A stretch of 64,000 bases of DNA from Bacillus sp. T3 (GTDB lineage Bacteria > Bacillota > Bacilli > Bacillales > Cytobacillaceae), in contig NZ_CP137761.1 in NCBI RefSeq assembly GCF_033449965.1, forward strand, positions 1,612,001-1,676,000. Direction: 5' to 3'. Position numbers and translations under genes: made by a program. Within the stretch, counting starts at the first letter, position 1; each line of letters opens with the position of its first letter. The notes beneath the pieces were generated by a model, which saw only the letters and a list, made by a program, of their open reading frames with translations, was not told the origin of the DNA and did no database searches. Shown piece by piece: positions 28,489 through 36,881 of the stretch.

Positions 28489-29328
28489 GTGGACGCTGTA
28501 TTAGAAAAGGAATGGTTAATGCAACATTTACAGGACCCTCAGGTTCGGGTAGTCGATTGCCGATTTTATCTCGGCAAACCTGATGAGGGAAGAAAAGAAT
28601 ACGTAATCGATCATATTCCTGGTGCGGTTTATTTTCACCTTGAAGAAGATTTGTCCGCTCCTGTCACAATGCATGGGGGACGTCACCCTTTGCCAGACGT
28701 GACCGAGCTTGTTACGAAGCTAGAGCAAGCCGGAATTAGCACGAATACGACGATTATTGCCTATGATCAAGGTGATGGGGCCTTTGCAGCAAGGCTGTAT
28801 TGGTTGCTCCAATATCTAGGGCATAGTAAGGTTGCGGTATTAAACGGTGGTTACCGTGCTTGGAAGGCTGCTGGTTATCCCGTTGACAATGGGTTCCCAA
28901 CTTATTCAATTGGGTCGTTTGAAGTATCGCTAAATCATGATGTTATCGCGTCCTATGAAGAGGTTAAAAGGATTGTTTTGGCTGGTAATGGCGAAACGGT
29001 GTTAATCGATTCTCGCGAGCCAAAGCGCTATAAAGGTATAGAAGAACATATTGATAAAAAAGCAGGGCACATCCCTGGTGCGATCAATAAGAATTGGATA
29101 GACGGACTTGAAGCTGGAATTTATAAATCAGCTTCAGAGCAGGAAAAGCGCTTTGCAGAACTAAGCAAGTCGCAGCCAATTATCGTTTATTGCGGCTCCG
29201 GTGTGACGGCGGCACCTAACTTTATCGCCTTAAAAAAGGCGGGTTACGAAAATGTCCGATTATATGTCGGTAGCTTTAGTGACTGGATTTCATATGATGA
29301 AAATGAGGTTGGAACAATCAGTGATTGA
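28489..29328 (+). CDS. sseA: Thiosulfate/3-mercaptopyruvate sulfurtransferase
   Basis: Two rhodanese domains (about 1-135 and 150-279). The C-terminal active-site loop VYCGSGVTAAPN carries the catalytic cysteine. The family motifs VDCRFYLGKPDEGRKEY, GDGAFAARLYWLLQYLGH and VLIDSREPKRYKG are present. It transfers a sulfane sulfur from thiosulfate or mercaptopyruvate to thiol acceptors; substrate choice is not clear from the loop alone. The GTG start at 28489 follows TAGGAGGG. A strong terminator ends the unit. Confidence 0.9.
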   Translation: MDAVLEKEWLMQHLQDPQVRVVDCRFYLGKPDEGRKEYVIDHIPGAVYFHLEEDLSAPVTMHGGRHPLPDVTELVTKLEQAGISTNTTIIAYDQGDGAFAARLYWLLQYLGHSKVAVLNGGYRAWKAAGYPVDNGFPTYSIGSFEVSLNHDVIASYEEVKRIVLAGNGETVLIDSREPKRYKGIEEHIDKKAGHIPGAINKNWIDGLEAGIYKSASEQEKRFAELSKSQPIIVYCGSGVTAAPNFIALKKAGYENVRLYVGSFSDWISYDENEVGTISD

Positions 29329-29441
29329 CTTTAGCTATATCTTTGCTGCATCCGCAAAGATGAACAACTTAATCATAGTGATGTGAAACCAGGTAGATTA
29401 ATTAAAGTACCAAAAAATAGCTGAATTGTGATAGCAAAATA

Positions 29442-29480
29442 AATAATAGGGGATGGTCATTATGACCATCCCCTATTATT
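29442..29480. terminator. Bidirectional terminator between sseA and qox operon
   Basis: Long perfect stem AATAATAGGGGATGGTCAT paired with its complement around a tiny loop, serving sseA and the oppositely oriented qox operon. Confidence 0.85.
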
Positions 29481-29536
29481 TATTGATGAAAAGGAGAATG
29501 AGAGTTATATAAGACACACTCTCTATTTTATTTTGT

Positions 29537-29818
29537 CTACATATCCCAAAGGAAAATGAGTAGTGTTCCAAAAACGGTAATTAAGGCCATGGCAACCATA
29601 AAAAGAATTTTTCCATATATAATCCATTTGTCCTCGGTTTCCCCAGCATGCATGAAGAAAACTAGTTGTAACAAAGCCTGGGCCAACGCTGTAACCATTA
29701 AAATAGTGATCCCTTGTGCAAATGATAACTGAAGGAAATAAACCATAAGGGCTATTAGCGTTAAAAAGATGGAAAAGACGAATCCCATTATTTGTTTACG
29801 TGGAAATAATTCGCTCAT
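29537..29818 (-). CDS. qoxD: Quinol oxidase aa3 subunit IV
   Basis: A 93-residue protein with three membrane helices, ending in TVFGTLLIFLWDM. The FFMHAGETEDKW segment is typical of subunit IV of cytochrome aa3/bo quinol oxidases. It stabilises the CuB site and assembly and has no redox centre itself. It is last in the qoxABCD operon, starting two bases from the qoxC stop. Confidence 0.93.
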   Translation of the reverse strand: MSELFPRKQIMGFVFSIFLTLIALMVYFLQLSFAQGITILMVTALAQALLQLVFFMHAGETEDKWIIYGKILFMVAMALITVFGTLLIFLWDM

Positions 29819-29819
29819 T

Positions 29820-30414
29820 CTACAACATTCCTTTCAAATAGATGAAGCTGAAGATAAAGATCCAGACTACATCTAAGAAATGCCAATATAATGAGAAAAT
29901 AAATGATTTATTAGCTGTTTCAGGCGTTAACCCTCGGTTTTTCACTTGTAAAAGGATGGCGATCCCCAAAATAATCCGAAGGTAACGTGTGCTCCGTGTG
30001 TTCCAAGTGTAGTCATAAGAATAGCTGTAAACGCACTCGTCTGCAAGGTTGCCCCCTCGTGAATATACGTAATAAATTCATCGATTTCTAAGCCCAAGAA
30101 AGCTAGACCAAGAAGAAGGGTGATCATAAAGAATGAAATCATCGCTTTTTTGCGTCCAATACGCATTGCGTGAACACCAAGGCCAATGGTAAAACTACTT
30201 GTTAATAAAATAAACGTCTCAATTAAAACAGGGGTAGTTCGAAAATCTCAGCTCCACTTGGACCCATTCCAGTTCTATGCTCTAGTGTAAAATAGGACGT
30301 AAAAAGAGTCGCAAAAAGCATAATTTCAGCAGCAAGAAAAACCCAGAAGCCAAAAATATTTAGATCATTTTGTTTTGTACTATATTCTAACGGAAGCGTA
30401 TGATCTACTTTCAT
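29820..30414 (-). CDS. qoxC: Quinol oxidase aa3 subunit III, frame interrupted twice
   Basis: Five-helix subunit III of the menaquinol oxidase. Three frame segments align end to end: MKVDHTLPLEYSTKQNDLNI to EIFELP; then PVLIETFILLTSSFTIGLGV to THGAHVTFGLFWG; then IAILLQVKNRGLTPETANKS to the C-terminus. The breaks need one more C in the CCCC run (G run 30231-30234) and one more G in the GGGG run (C run 29964-29967). Restored length is about 198 residues, usual for QoxC. Both breaks are typical homopolymer errors. Confidence 0.9.
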
Positions 30415-32361
30415 TAGATAACACCTCGCAAGTTGGTTTCAGTTTTTTTTATTTCATCAACAGAAATATATCGTCCGTGATCTTTTTCAAATGAGCGATG
30501 GAACAAACATACAACGATACCAATAGTAGAAATAATAACCGGGATCCATAGTGAGAAAATGACGGAAAAGCCCCAGATAAAGAATATGGCACTAAGGATA
30601 AAAGGAACTCCGCTGTTATTAGGCATATGAATTTTTTCTACTTTTCCAGGAAACAGATTATGACCTTTTTTCTTCATATCCCAAAATGCTTGGGTTGAAG
30701 CTACATGCGGTTCAATGGCAAAGTTATATTCCAGGTACAGGAGTAGGAGTTGCCCATTCAAGCGACCGTGCATCCCAAGGATCCTCTCCAATATTTCTTG
30801 ATGAATATCGGACACTGTAATAAATATTGTAGACAATTAAAGCGAAGCCAATGGCCATAATACCTGCTCCAACAAATGAAACCATATTTAAAAATCCATA
30901 TCCGGTTACTTCTGAATAGGTATACATACGACGAGCCTGTCCATCTAAACCGGTAATGTACATTGGGAAGAATGCGAAGGAAAATCCGATAGTAAGAAGC
31001 CAGAATGTCCATTTCCCAATTCTTTCATTTAACATAAAGCCAAACATTTTTGGCCAATAGTACGTCAGACCTGCAAGCATCGCAAATGCAAAACCAGGAA
31101 TAAGGGTATTATGGAAGTGTGCGACTAAGAACATAGTGTTATGGTACTGGTAGTCAGCAGCCGACATCGCCAGCATTACCCCTGTCATACCACCAATTAC
31201 AAATAACGGAATAAAACCGACGGAGTATAACATCGGAACGGTAAACCGGATTTTTCCTTTCCATAATGTGAATAACCAGTTGAAAATCTTTACCCCTGTT
31301 GGAACAGAAATAGCCATTGTTGTAATCGAGAAAAAGCTGTTTGCTATTGCCCCTTGCCCCATTGTAAAGAAATGATGCGCCCAAACCATACAGGAAAGAG
31401 CAGAAATAATAACCATAGATGCAACCATTGATTTATATCCATATAGATTTCGACCAGAAAATGTTGAGATGATTTCGCTGTATAGACCAAAGGCAGGCAA
31501 AATAAGGATATAAACTTCAGGATGTCCCCAAACCCAGAAAAGGTTGGCCCAGAGCATGTCCATGCCGCCATTTGTAGTTGCGAAGAAGTGGGTTCCAAAT
31601 AATCTGTCCATCGTTCCCATCACAAGCGCAACGGTTAAAACAGGGAAAACTGTCACAATAATAAGGTTTGTAACTAAAACAGACCATGTGAACATTGGCA
31701 TTTTCATTAATGTCATGCCTGGTGCTCTCATTTTAAGAATGGTCGTGATCATGTTAATTCCGGTCAATAGTGACCCAAGGCCAGATATTTGAATGGAAAC
31801 CATATAATAGTTCGTTCCAACTGACTTACTGAAATCATTCCCTGCAAGTGGAAAATAAGAAGTCCACCCTGCGTCAGGAGACCCGCCGACCACAAAAGAG
31901 ATATTAAATAGCATTGCACCAAAGAAGAATAGCCAAAAGCTTAAGGCGTTTAATCTTGGAAATGCAACATCTCGAGCTCCTATTTGTAACGGAACGACAT
32001 AGTTCATAAAGGCAAAGATAAAAGGCATGGCCATAAAAATTAGCATGATGACCCCGTGCGTGGTGAAAACCTCATTATAATGCTGGGCATCAAGCAACTT
32101 ATTATTCGGCATAGCAAGTTGTGCACGCATCATGATTGCATCTATTCCACCACGGAATAACATAATTAAAGAAGCAAATAAATACATGATTCCGATCCGT
32201 TTGTGATCAACCGTTGTCAGCCATTCACGCCATAAATAACCCCATTTTTTAAAATAGGTCAATCCAGCGATAATTCCGAGCATTGTTAGTCCAATCAAAG
32301 CCATTGATACATATATAGCGAGACTAGGATGTGGTACAGCAAACTGTTCAAAAAATTCCAC
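30414..32361 (-). CDS. qoxB: Quinol oxidase aa3 subunit I, frame interrupted near 30733
   Basis: Catalytic A-family haem-copper subunit oxidising menaquinol and reducing O2, with proton pumping. Haem/CuB motifs: TTHGVIMLIFMAMPF, WVWGHPEVYILILPAFG (His-Tyr crosslink site), MVWAHHFFTMG and VAHFHNTLI. The last 100 residues (YNFAIEPHVASTQAFWDMKK onward) lie in another frame. Removing one base from CCAGG at 30731-30735 (CCTGG on the coding strand) reads PTPVPEYNFAIEPHV. The GTG start is set by AAGGAGT. Restored length is about 648 residues. Confidence 0.94.
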
Positions 32362-32416
32362 TGTTCTTTACTCCTTTAAGGAAAATATTTTTCCAACTAC
32401 TTATTTTCAACATCAA

Positions 32417-33313
32417 TTACTCATGACTTCCTGGTTCTGTGCCCTGAGATGGTGAAGTATTACACTCGTCTTCTGTCTCCCCATGGTGAAGGTGTTCTGG
32501 AGCAGGACTAAATCCTAAGTGAGTACCAGTAAAGGTCATTTGTCCGAGATGCCCTGGTTTTAATATTTCGTTAAATTTTTCCTCAGTTAGCGGTTTAGCA
32601 GTACTCTTTACATCTTTTGTCCATTCATCGAACTTCTTTTCGGACATTGCCGTAACATTAAACGTATTTTCAGCAACACCTTTACCGCTAAAGTTCGCAT
32701 TTCGGCCCATCATTTCTCCAGGTTCATCAGCGGCTAAGTGTAATGTTGTTACCATGTCGGACATTGCATATTTCTGTCCACCCAGCTGAGGAATCCAGAA
32801 GCTTGTTATCGGTCCGTATGAATAGAGCTTGAATTCAATCGGACGGTCAGTAGGGATATACAAATAATTGACCGTTTCAATATTTTCTTCCGGGTAACTA
32901 AAATGCCATTTCCAGTCTGACGATGAAGCATAAATGACAAGAGGTTCTTTGTCCTTATATCCTTGTGGTTTTGCCTCCACAATATTGTTGCTTTGTACAG
33001 ATACCACCGAAAGATAAGTAACGATGATGACTGGTATTCCTACACAGACAAGTTCAACCCATTTGCTCCCTTCAATGTGGGGTGGTTCATAGTTAGGACT
33101 TTGCTTGGAAGCACGATATTTAACTAACATATAAATCAAAATAACAAAAACAACAATTACAATCGATGACATGATCCCAATCGAAACCAAAATATCATGA
33201 GCTTGCCTTTCGGCCTGCGGCCCTTTTGGGTTTAGAACCATGAGTGGTTCGCACCCTGTAAGCATTGTGATAATAGTGAAAACAAGTGCTAATAAAGCCA
33301 TTTTTAATTTCAT
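32417..33313 (-). CDS. qoxA: Quinol oxidase aa3 subunit II (lipoprotein)
   Basis: Subunit II of the menaquinol oxidase. It has a lipoprotein signal (TMLTGC lipobox at about 17-21), two membrane helices, then an extracellular cupredoxin-like domain (about 130-260). The CuA cysteines are absent, as expected for a quinol rather than cytochrome c oxidase. The tail is His/Glu-rich (HLHHGETEDE). First gene of the operon, 298 residues. No Crp/Fnr-like dyad was seen in front of it, unlike the cba operon. Confidence 0.93.
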   Translation of the reverse strand: MKLKMALLALVFTIITMLTGCEPLMVLNPKGPQAERQAHDILVSIGIMSSIVIVVFVILIYMLVKYRASKQSPNYEPPHIEGSKWVELVCVGIPVIIVTYLSVVSVQSNNIVEAKPQGYKDKEPLVIYASSSDWKWHFSYPEENIETVNYLYIPTDRPIEFKLYSYGPITSFWIPQLGGQKYAMSDMVTTLHLAADEPGEMMGRNANFSGKGVAENTFNVTAMSEKKFDEWTKDVKSTAKPLTEEKFNEILKPGHLGQMTFTGTHLGFSPAPEHLHHGETEDECNTSPSQGTEPGSHE

Positions 33314-33651
33314 ACAAGTACCCCTTTCCCTTACTTCAACAATAAAATCCTTTTTAATTTATTAAGTCAGCCCCAAATCTCACATCTCTCCTTTGTTCGT
33401 AAATAAAACTGATTGATTCTCCTTTGAAAGAACAAATAGGCATTTATCAAGCTAAGGAATGTTCTTATATATAATATTTTAAAAATTTGTTATGTCCGTA
33501 TAAGGTTTTTCCCTTATTAGTATTTGAAATTGTGACAAATTTTCGAAATATATATGTATTTGTAATTTTTGGTGTATCATACTTACCAAGAAAGAAATGA
33601 AAAAAATCCAGTTTTTTAAAAAAACTCAATGTGCTATAGGTTATAAAAAAG

Positions 33652-33957
33652 GGCTGTGTTAAAGAACAATGAGTATTTTGAGCACTGAGTTGATTGGAGC
33701 GGAAGGTGCGAGACTCCTGCGGGAGAAGGTGGCATGGGAGACCCCACAGGCGCTAAAGCGCCGAGGAGAACGAAAAGCGGAAGCGGCTTGCCCAGGGGCG
33801 ACAGGCATAAGACGAGCTGGCATGAAGGTCGTTCCTTGACCTTCTTGACGGATTGGCTTATGACCCCGAGCCCTTAGCCGCTGCAGTTAGACAGGCTCCC
33901 AGACTCCCCCGCGGAAAGGGAGTACCTGCAGCGGAAATCAACTTACAAATTTAACAA
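33652..33957. repeat. Family A dispersed repeat with a nested family B segment
   Basis: Begins GGCTGTGTTAAAGAACA and ends AAATTTAACAATG, complementary to the ends of the elements at 36782 and 62289 but in the opposite orientation. The core TTGATTGGAGCGGAAGGTGC to GGCGCTAAAGCGCCGAGGAG matches family A. Between about 33773 and 33893 lies a family B block (GACGAGCTGG... GGCTTATGACCCCGAGCCC), then the family A core resumes. This is one element inserted in or recombined with another, in the gap between qoxA and the sensor kinase. Confidence 0.7.
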
Positions 33958-33987
33958 TGTCAAAAATACATTAGGAAGTGTATGGAT

Positions 33988-35011
33988 ATGGATGTCGAGT
34001 GGTTTAAGCTAGCTTTTGAACATATGCTAGAAGGATTAATCATCATGGATCGTGCACGTCGAATTACATACATGAATCCGTTAGCCCACCAAATGACCAG
34101 GTTGGGAACTAGGTGAACCCGTTCCTTACTGTTCATATTGTCAAATACGTTGCGTCAAGGAAGATGAGGAACGTTGTATTTTGGCTAATCCGGATCCCTT
34201 ACCAGCTTTTCAGGCTACGATGCCAACATATAAAGGGATAAATGAATCCTTCGAGATGAATCTATCCCCTTTCTTCATAAAAGACCAAAAATATTGGGTA
34301 CTTGTTTTACGAAATCCGAAATGGACAACAGAAAAACAACAACTCAAAATTAAACAACTATTGATTCATGATACGATGTCAGCTCAAGAAGCTGAGAGGA
34401 TGCGTATCGCTAGGGAGCTACATGACCATATTGGCCAAACTGTTTACAGTGTTTTTCTTGGATTGCAATCCATGAAATCCTATATCAAAGATGAGGATTT
34501 TAAAGTCCATTTAAACAAAATGGAGGCTGGTTTGGAAAAAACATTAGAAGATATTAAACGTTTATCGAAAGAGCTGCATCCTTCTACGCTTGAACATTTA
34601 GGCTTAGAAACTGCGCTTCGTAGAGCTGCCAAAGATTGGACTGTGATTTATGGAATAGAATGTACCGCTGATATTGATTTGGAAGGAATTCCTTTATCCA
34701 AGGAGTATTCCTTACACATCTTTCGTATTATTCAAGAAGCGGTCCAAAATGCGGTGAGACATGGTCATCCTGAGTTTGTATCCATTCAAGTGAAAGTAAG
34801 AGAGAATCAATTACAGTTTGAAATTTTTGATAATGGGATAGGATTTGATGTAAAAAACATGCAAAGTAAAGGGCTTGGCCGATATCATATGATAGAAAGA
34901 ACTCATATGATTGGAGGAGAAATACAGTGGATTAGCGAGAAAGGGAAATTTACAATCGTTGAAGGTTATGTTCCATTAGGGGAGATAGAAAATGAACGTA
35001 CTAATTATTGA
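33988..35011 (+). CDS. PAS sensor histidine kinase with Cys cluster (NarL-type), frame interrupted near 34099
   Basis: Soluble HisKA_3 kinase of about 340 residues. The N-terminal PAS domain (about 1-110) carries C48, C51, C55 and C63 (PYCSYCQIRCVKEDEERC), suggesting a redox or Fe-S sensing site as in oxygen sensor NreB, though the spacing differs. The phosphoacceptor is H145 in RIARELHDHIGQ; the ATPase has EAVQNAVRHGH and FDNGIGFD. The frame breaks at CCAGG (34097-34101); removing A gives HQMTGWELGEPVPYC. It overlaps the regulator gene by 20 bp and lies divergent from qoxABCD. No membrane helices. Confidence 0.85.
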
Positions 35012-35599
35012 CGATCACTCTATTGTTAGGGACGGTCTAGCCCTTTTAATTAAACAAACGATGGATGTTAAAGGGGTTCTTTTCGCTTCAGATGGACAGG
35101 AGGCGATTCAGCAGTTCTTAAAGTATCCAGTGGATCTCGTTCTCTTGGATTTATCATTGACTTATCCACTAGAAGGCCTAGAAGTTTTAAGAGAACTTCG
35201 GTCGGTTTCCAGTGATGTCAAAATTGCCATTTTTTCGATGCATGATGAAATAGAGTATCAAAAACAAGCATTCGATCTGGGAGCAGATGGTTTTTTAATT
35301 AAAAAGTTAGATGGCGATGAGATTATAAAAGAAATTCGAAATATACTTGCTGGAAGAAGAGTATTTAATGAGGCTATTTTTGAGGGAGAAGTATCAGAAC
35401 AATCTAGTCTTCCTTTATCTTCTAGAGAGACAGAAGTATTTATTTTTACTGTGCTTGGTTACACACAAAAGGAAATAGCAACCGGTTAAACATAGCTATT
35501 AAAACCGTTGAGGTACACAGAAGAAATATAGGTCAAAAACTAGGATTTAAGAAAAAAAGTGAATGGATTGAGTTAGCTAAGAAATACAAAATTGTGTAG
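34992..35599 (+). CDS. NarL/FixJ-family response regulator, frame interrupted near 35483
   Basis: Receiver domain with the acidic pair D7/D8 and phosphorylation site D53 (LVLLDLSL), then a LuxR-type helix-turn-helix. As read it stops after KEIATG. One more base at AACCGG (35480-35485) continues it as RLNIAIKTVEVHRRNIGQKL and finishes at KYKIV, completing the DNA-binding domain (about 202 residues). It is translationally overlapped with the upstream kinase gene, forming a two-component pair. Targets are unknown; the flanking qox operon is an obvious candidate. Confidence 0.87.
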
Positions 35600-35733
35600 G
35601 AACTTATCGTAAATAAATTAATATTTACCATCTATTATTTGGACTACTATTAATTTATCTTGTAGTATAATAAAACTAGTTTGCTTACAGAACAATACTA
35701 CTTGTTTTACTTTGGAAAAGGGGAGTTCATATA

Positions 35734-36600
35734 TTGACAAACAAACATTTAATGATAATAGATGGAATGGCACTTTTATTTCGCTCTTTTTATGCTACTG
35801 CTGTGAACAACTATTTTATGATAAATAGTAAAGGTGTACCTACTAATGCGCTATACGGATTTGTAAAGCACTTATTTGCAGCAAAGGATAATTTTAATCC
35901 CACCCATATTATCTGTTGTTGGGACATGGAGGGTCAAACTCATAGATCGAAAATATTTCCTGAATACAAAGCAAACCGGTCGGAGGCTCCATTAGAGCTA
36001 TTACCCCAATTCAGTTTAGTAAAAGAATTGGTTTCTTCTCTAGATATTCCGAATGTAGGTATAAAAGGATACGAGGCTGACGATTGCATAGGCACGATAG
36101 TAGATGAAATAAGTAACGATACAAAGATTACTGTAGTTACTGGCGATAAAGATTTATTACAACTAATAAATGATAACACTGCTATTGCAATCATGAAGAA
36201 GGGTATTGGAAATTATGATCTATTTACAATCGATAAATTTTTTGAAGAATATGGCATTTTACCAAATCAATTTAGTGATGTAAAGGCACTGATGGGTGAT
36301 TCATCTGACAATTATCCTGGAGTTAAGGGAATTGGTGAAAAGACTGCACTTAAATTAATTAAAGAATTTAATTCGATAGATGGATTATTAGAGAATTTGG
36401 ATAAATTAACCAATGCCCAAAGAAAGAAGATTGAAATAGATTTAGAAAACCTAGAAATCTCAAAAAAATTAGCACAAATTTATAACAAGGTACCTGTGAA
36501 TTATAATATTGAGCATTCAGAAATAAACATTATCAAATCAAAGGCTTTAGAGATGTTTGAAAATCTTGAATTTAAAGGTTTAGAAAAAATTATAAGTTAA
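35734..36600 (+). CDS. ypcP: 5'-3' exonuclease YpcP (FEN family)
   Basis: Stand-alone flap endonuclease/5'-3' exonuclease homologous to the N-terminal nuclease domain of DNA polymerase I. Conserved acidic metal-binding motifs are present: LMIIDGMALLFRSFYA, ICCWDMEGQTHR, GYEADDCIGTIV, TVVTGDKDLLQL and DSSDNYPGVKGIGEKTALKL (helix-hairpin-helix). It removes RNA primers and flaps in B. subtilis. The TTG start follows AGGGGAG. 288 residues, full length. A strong terminator follows. Confidence 0.93.
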   Translation: MTNKHLMIIDGMALLFRSFYATAVNNYFMINSKGVPTNALYGFVKHLFAAKDNFNPTHIICCWDMEGQTHRSKIFPEYKANRSEAPLELLPQFSLVKELVSSLDIPNVGIKGYEADDCIGTIVDEISNDTKITVVTGDKDLLQLINDNTAIAIMKKGIGNYDLFTIDKFFEEYGILPNQFSDVKALMGDSSDNYPGVKGIGEKTALKLIKEFNSIDGLLENLDKLTNAQRKKIEIDLENLEISKKLAQIYNKVPVNYNIEHSEINIIKSKALEMFENLEFKGLEKIIS

Positions 36601-36657
36601 CTTTACGGTCCTGTATGGTATCATAGGTATACATGATCATATGAAAAATTTTTGGAG

Positions 36658-36708
36658 GAGTCTGTCACCAAGGGATAATTATGCCCTTTGGTAACAGGCT
36701 CTTTTTTG
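36658..36708 (+). terminator. Terminator after ypcP
   Basis: Extended stem GAGTCTGT-ACCAAGGG / CCCTTTGGT-ACAGGCTC, then TTTTTT. Confidence 0.85.
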
Positions 36709-36781
36709 TTTGATTAAAATTTTATACATGAAAGGGTGTAGTGACTCTAAAACTATTTAGATTAGAAGGTTATATATTAAC

Positions 36782-36855
36782 GGCTGTGTTAAATTTGTCT
36801 GTTGATTTCCGCTCCAATCAACAGAGTAGTCAAAAATCAACACTGTTCTTTAACA
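36782..36855. repeat. Family A repeat, core-deleted copy
   Basis: GGCTGTGTTAAATTTGTCTG joined through TGTTGATTTCCGCTCCAATC to the right end TGTTCTTTAACA. It has both ends of the element at 62289 but lacks its roughly 110-bp core. It lies just before the mrpA ribosome site, so it is in or near the operon leader. Confidence 0.65.
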
Positions 36856-36881
36856 AAGCATTTATTTAAGGAGGTTTTGAG

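Noticed and set aside
33314..33651. Crp/Fnr box for qoxABCD
   Set aside because: TTGTGACAAATTTTCG at 33530 has only one good half-site.
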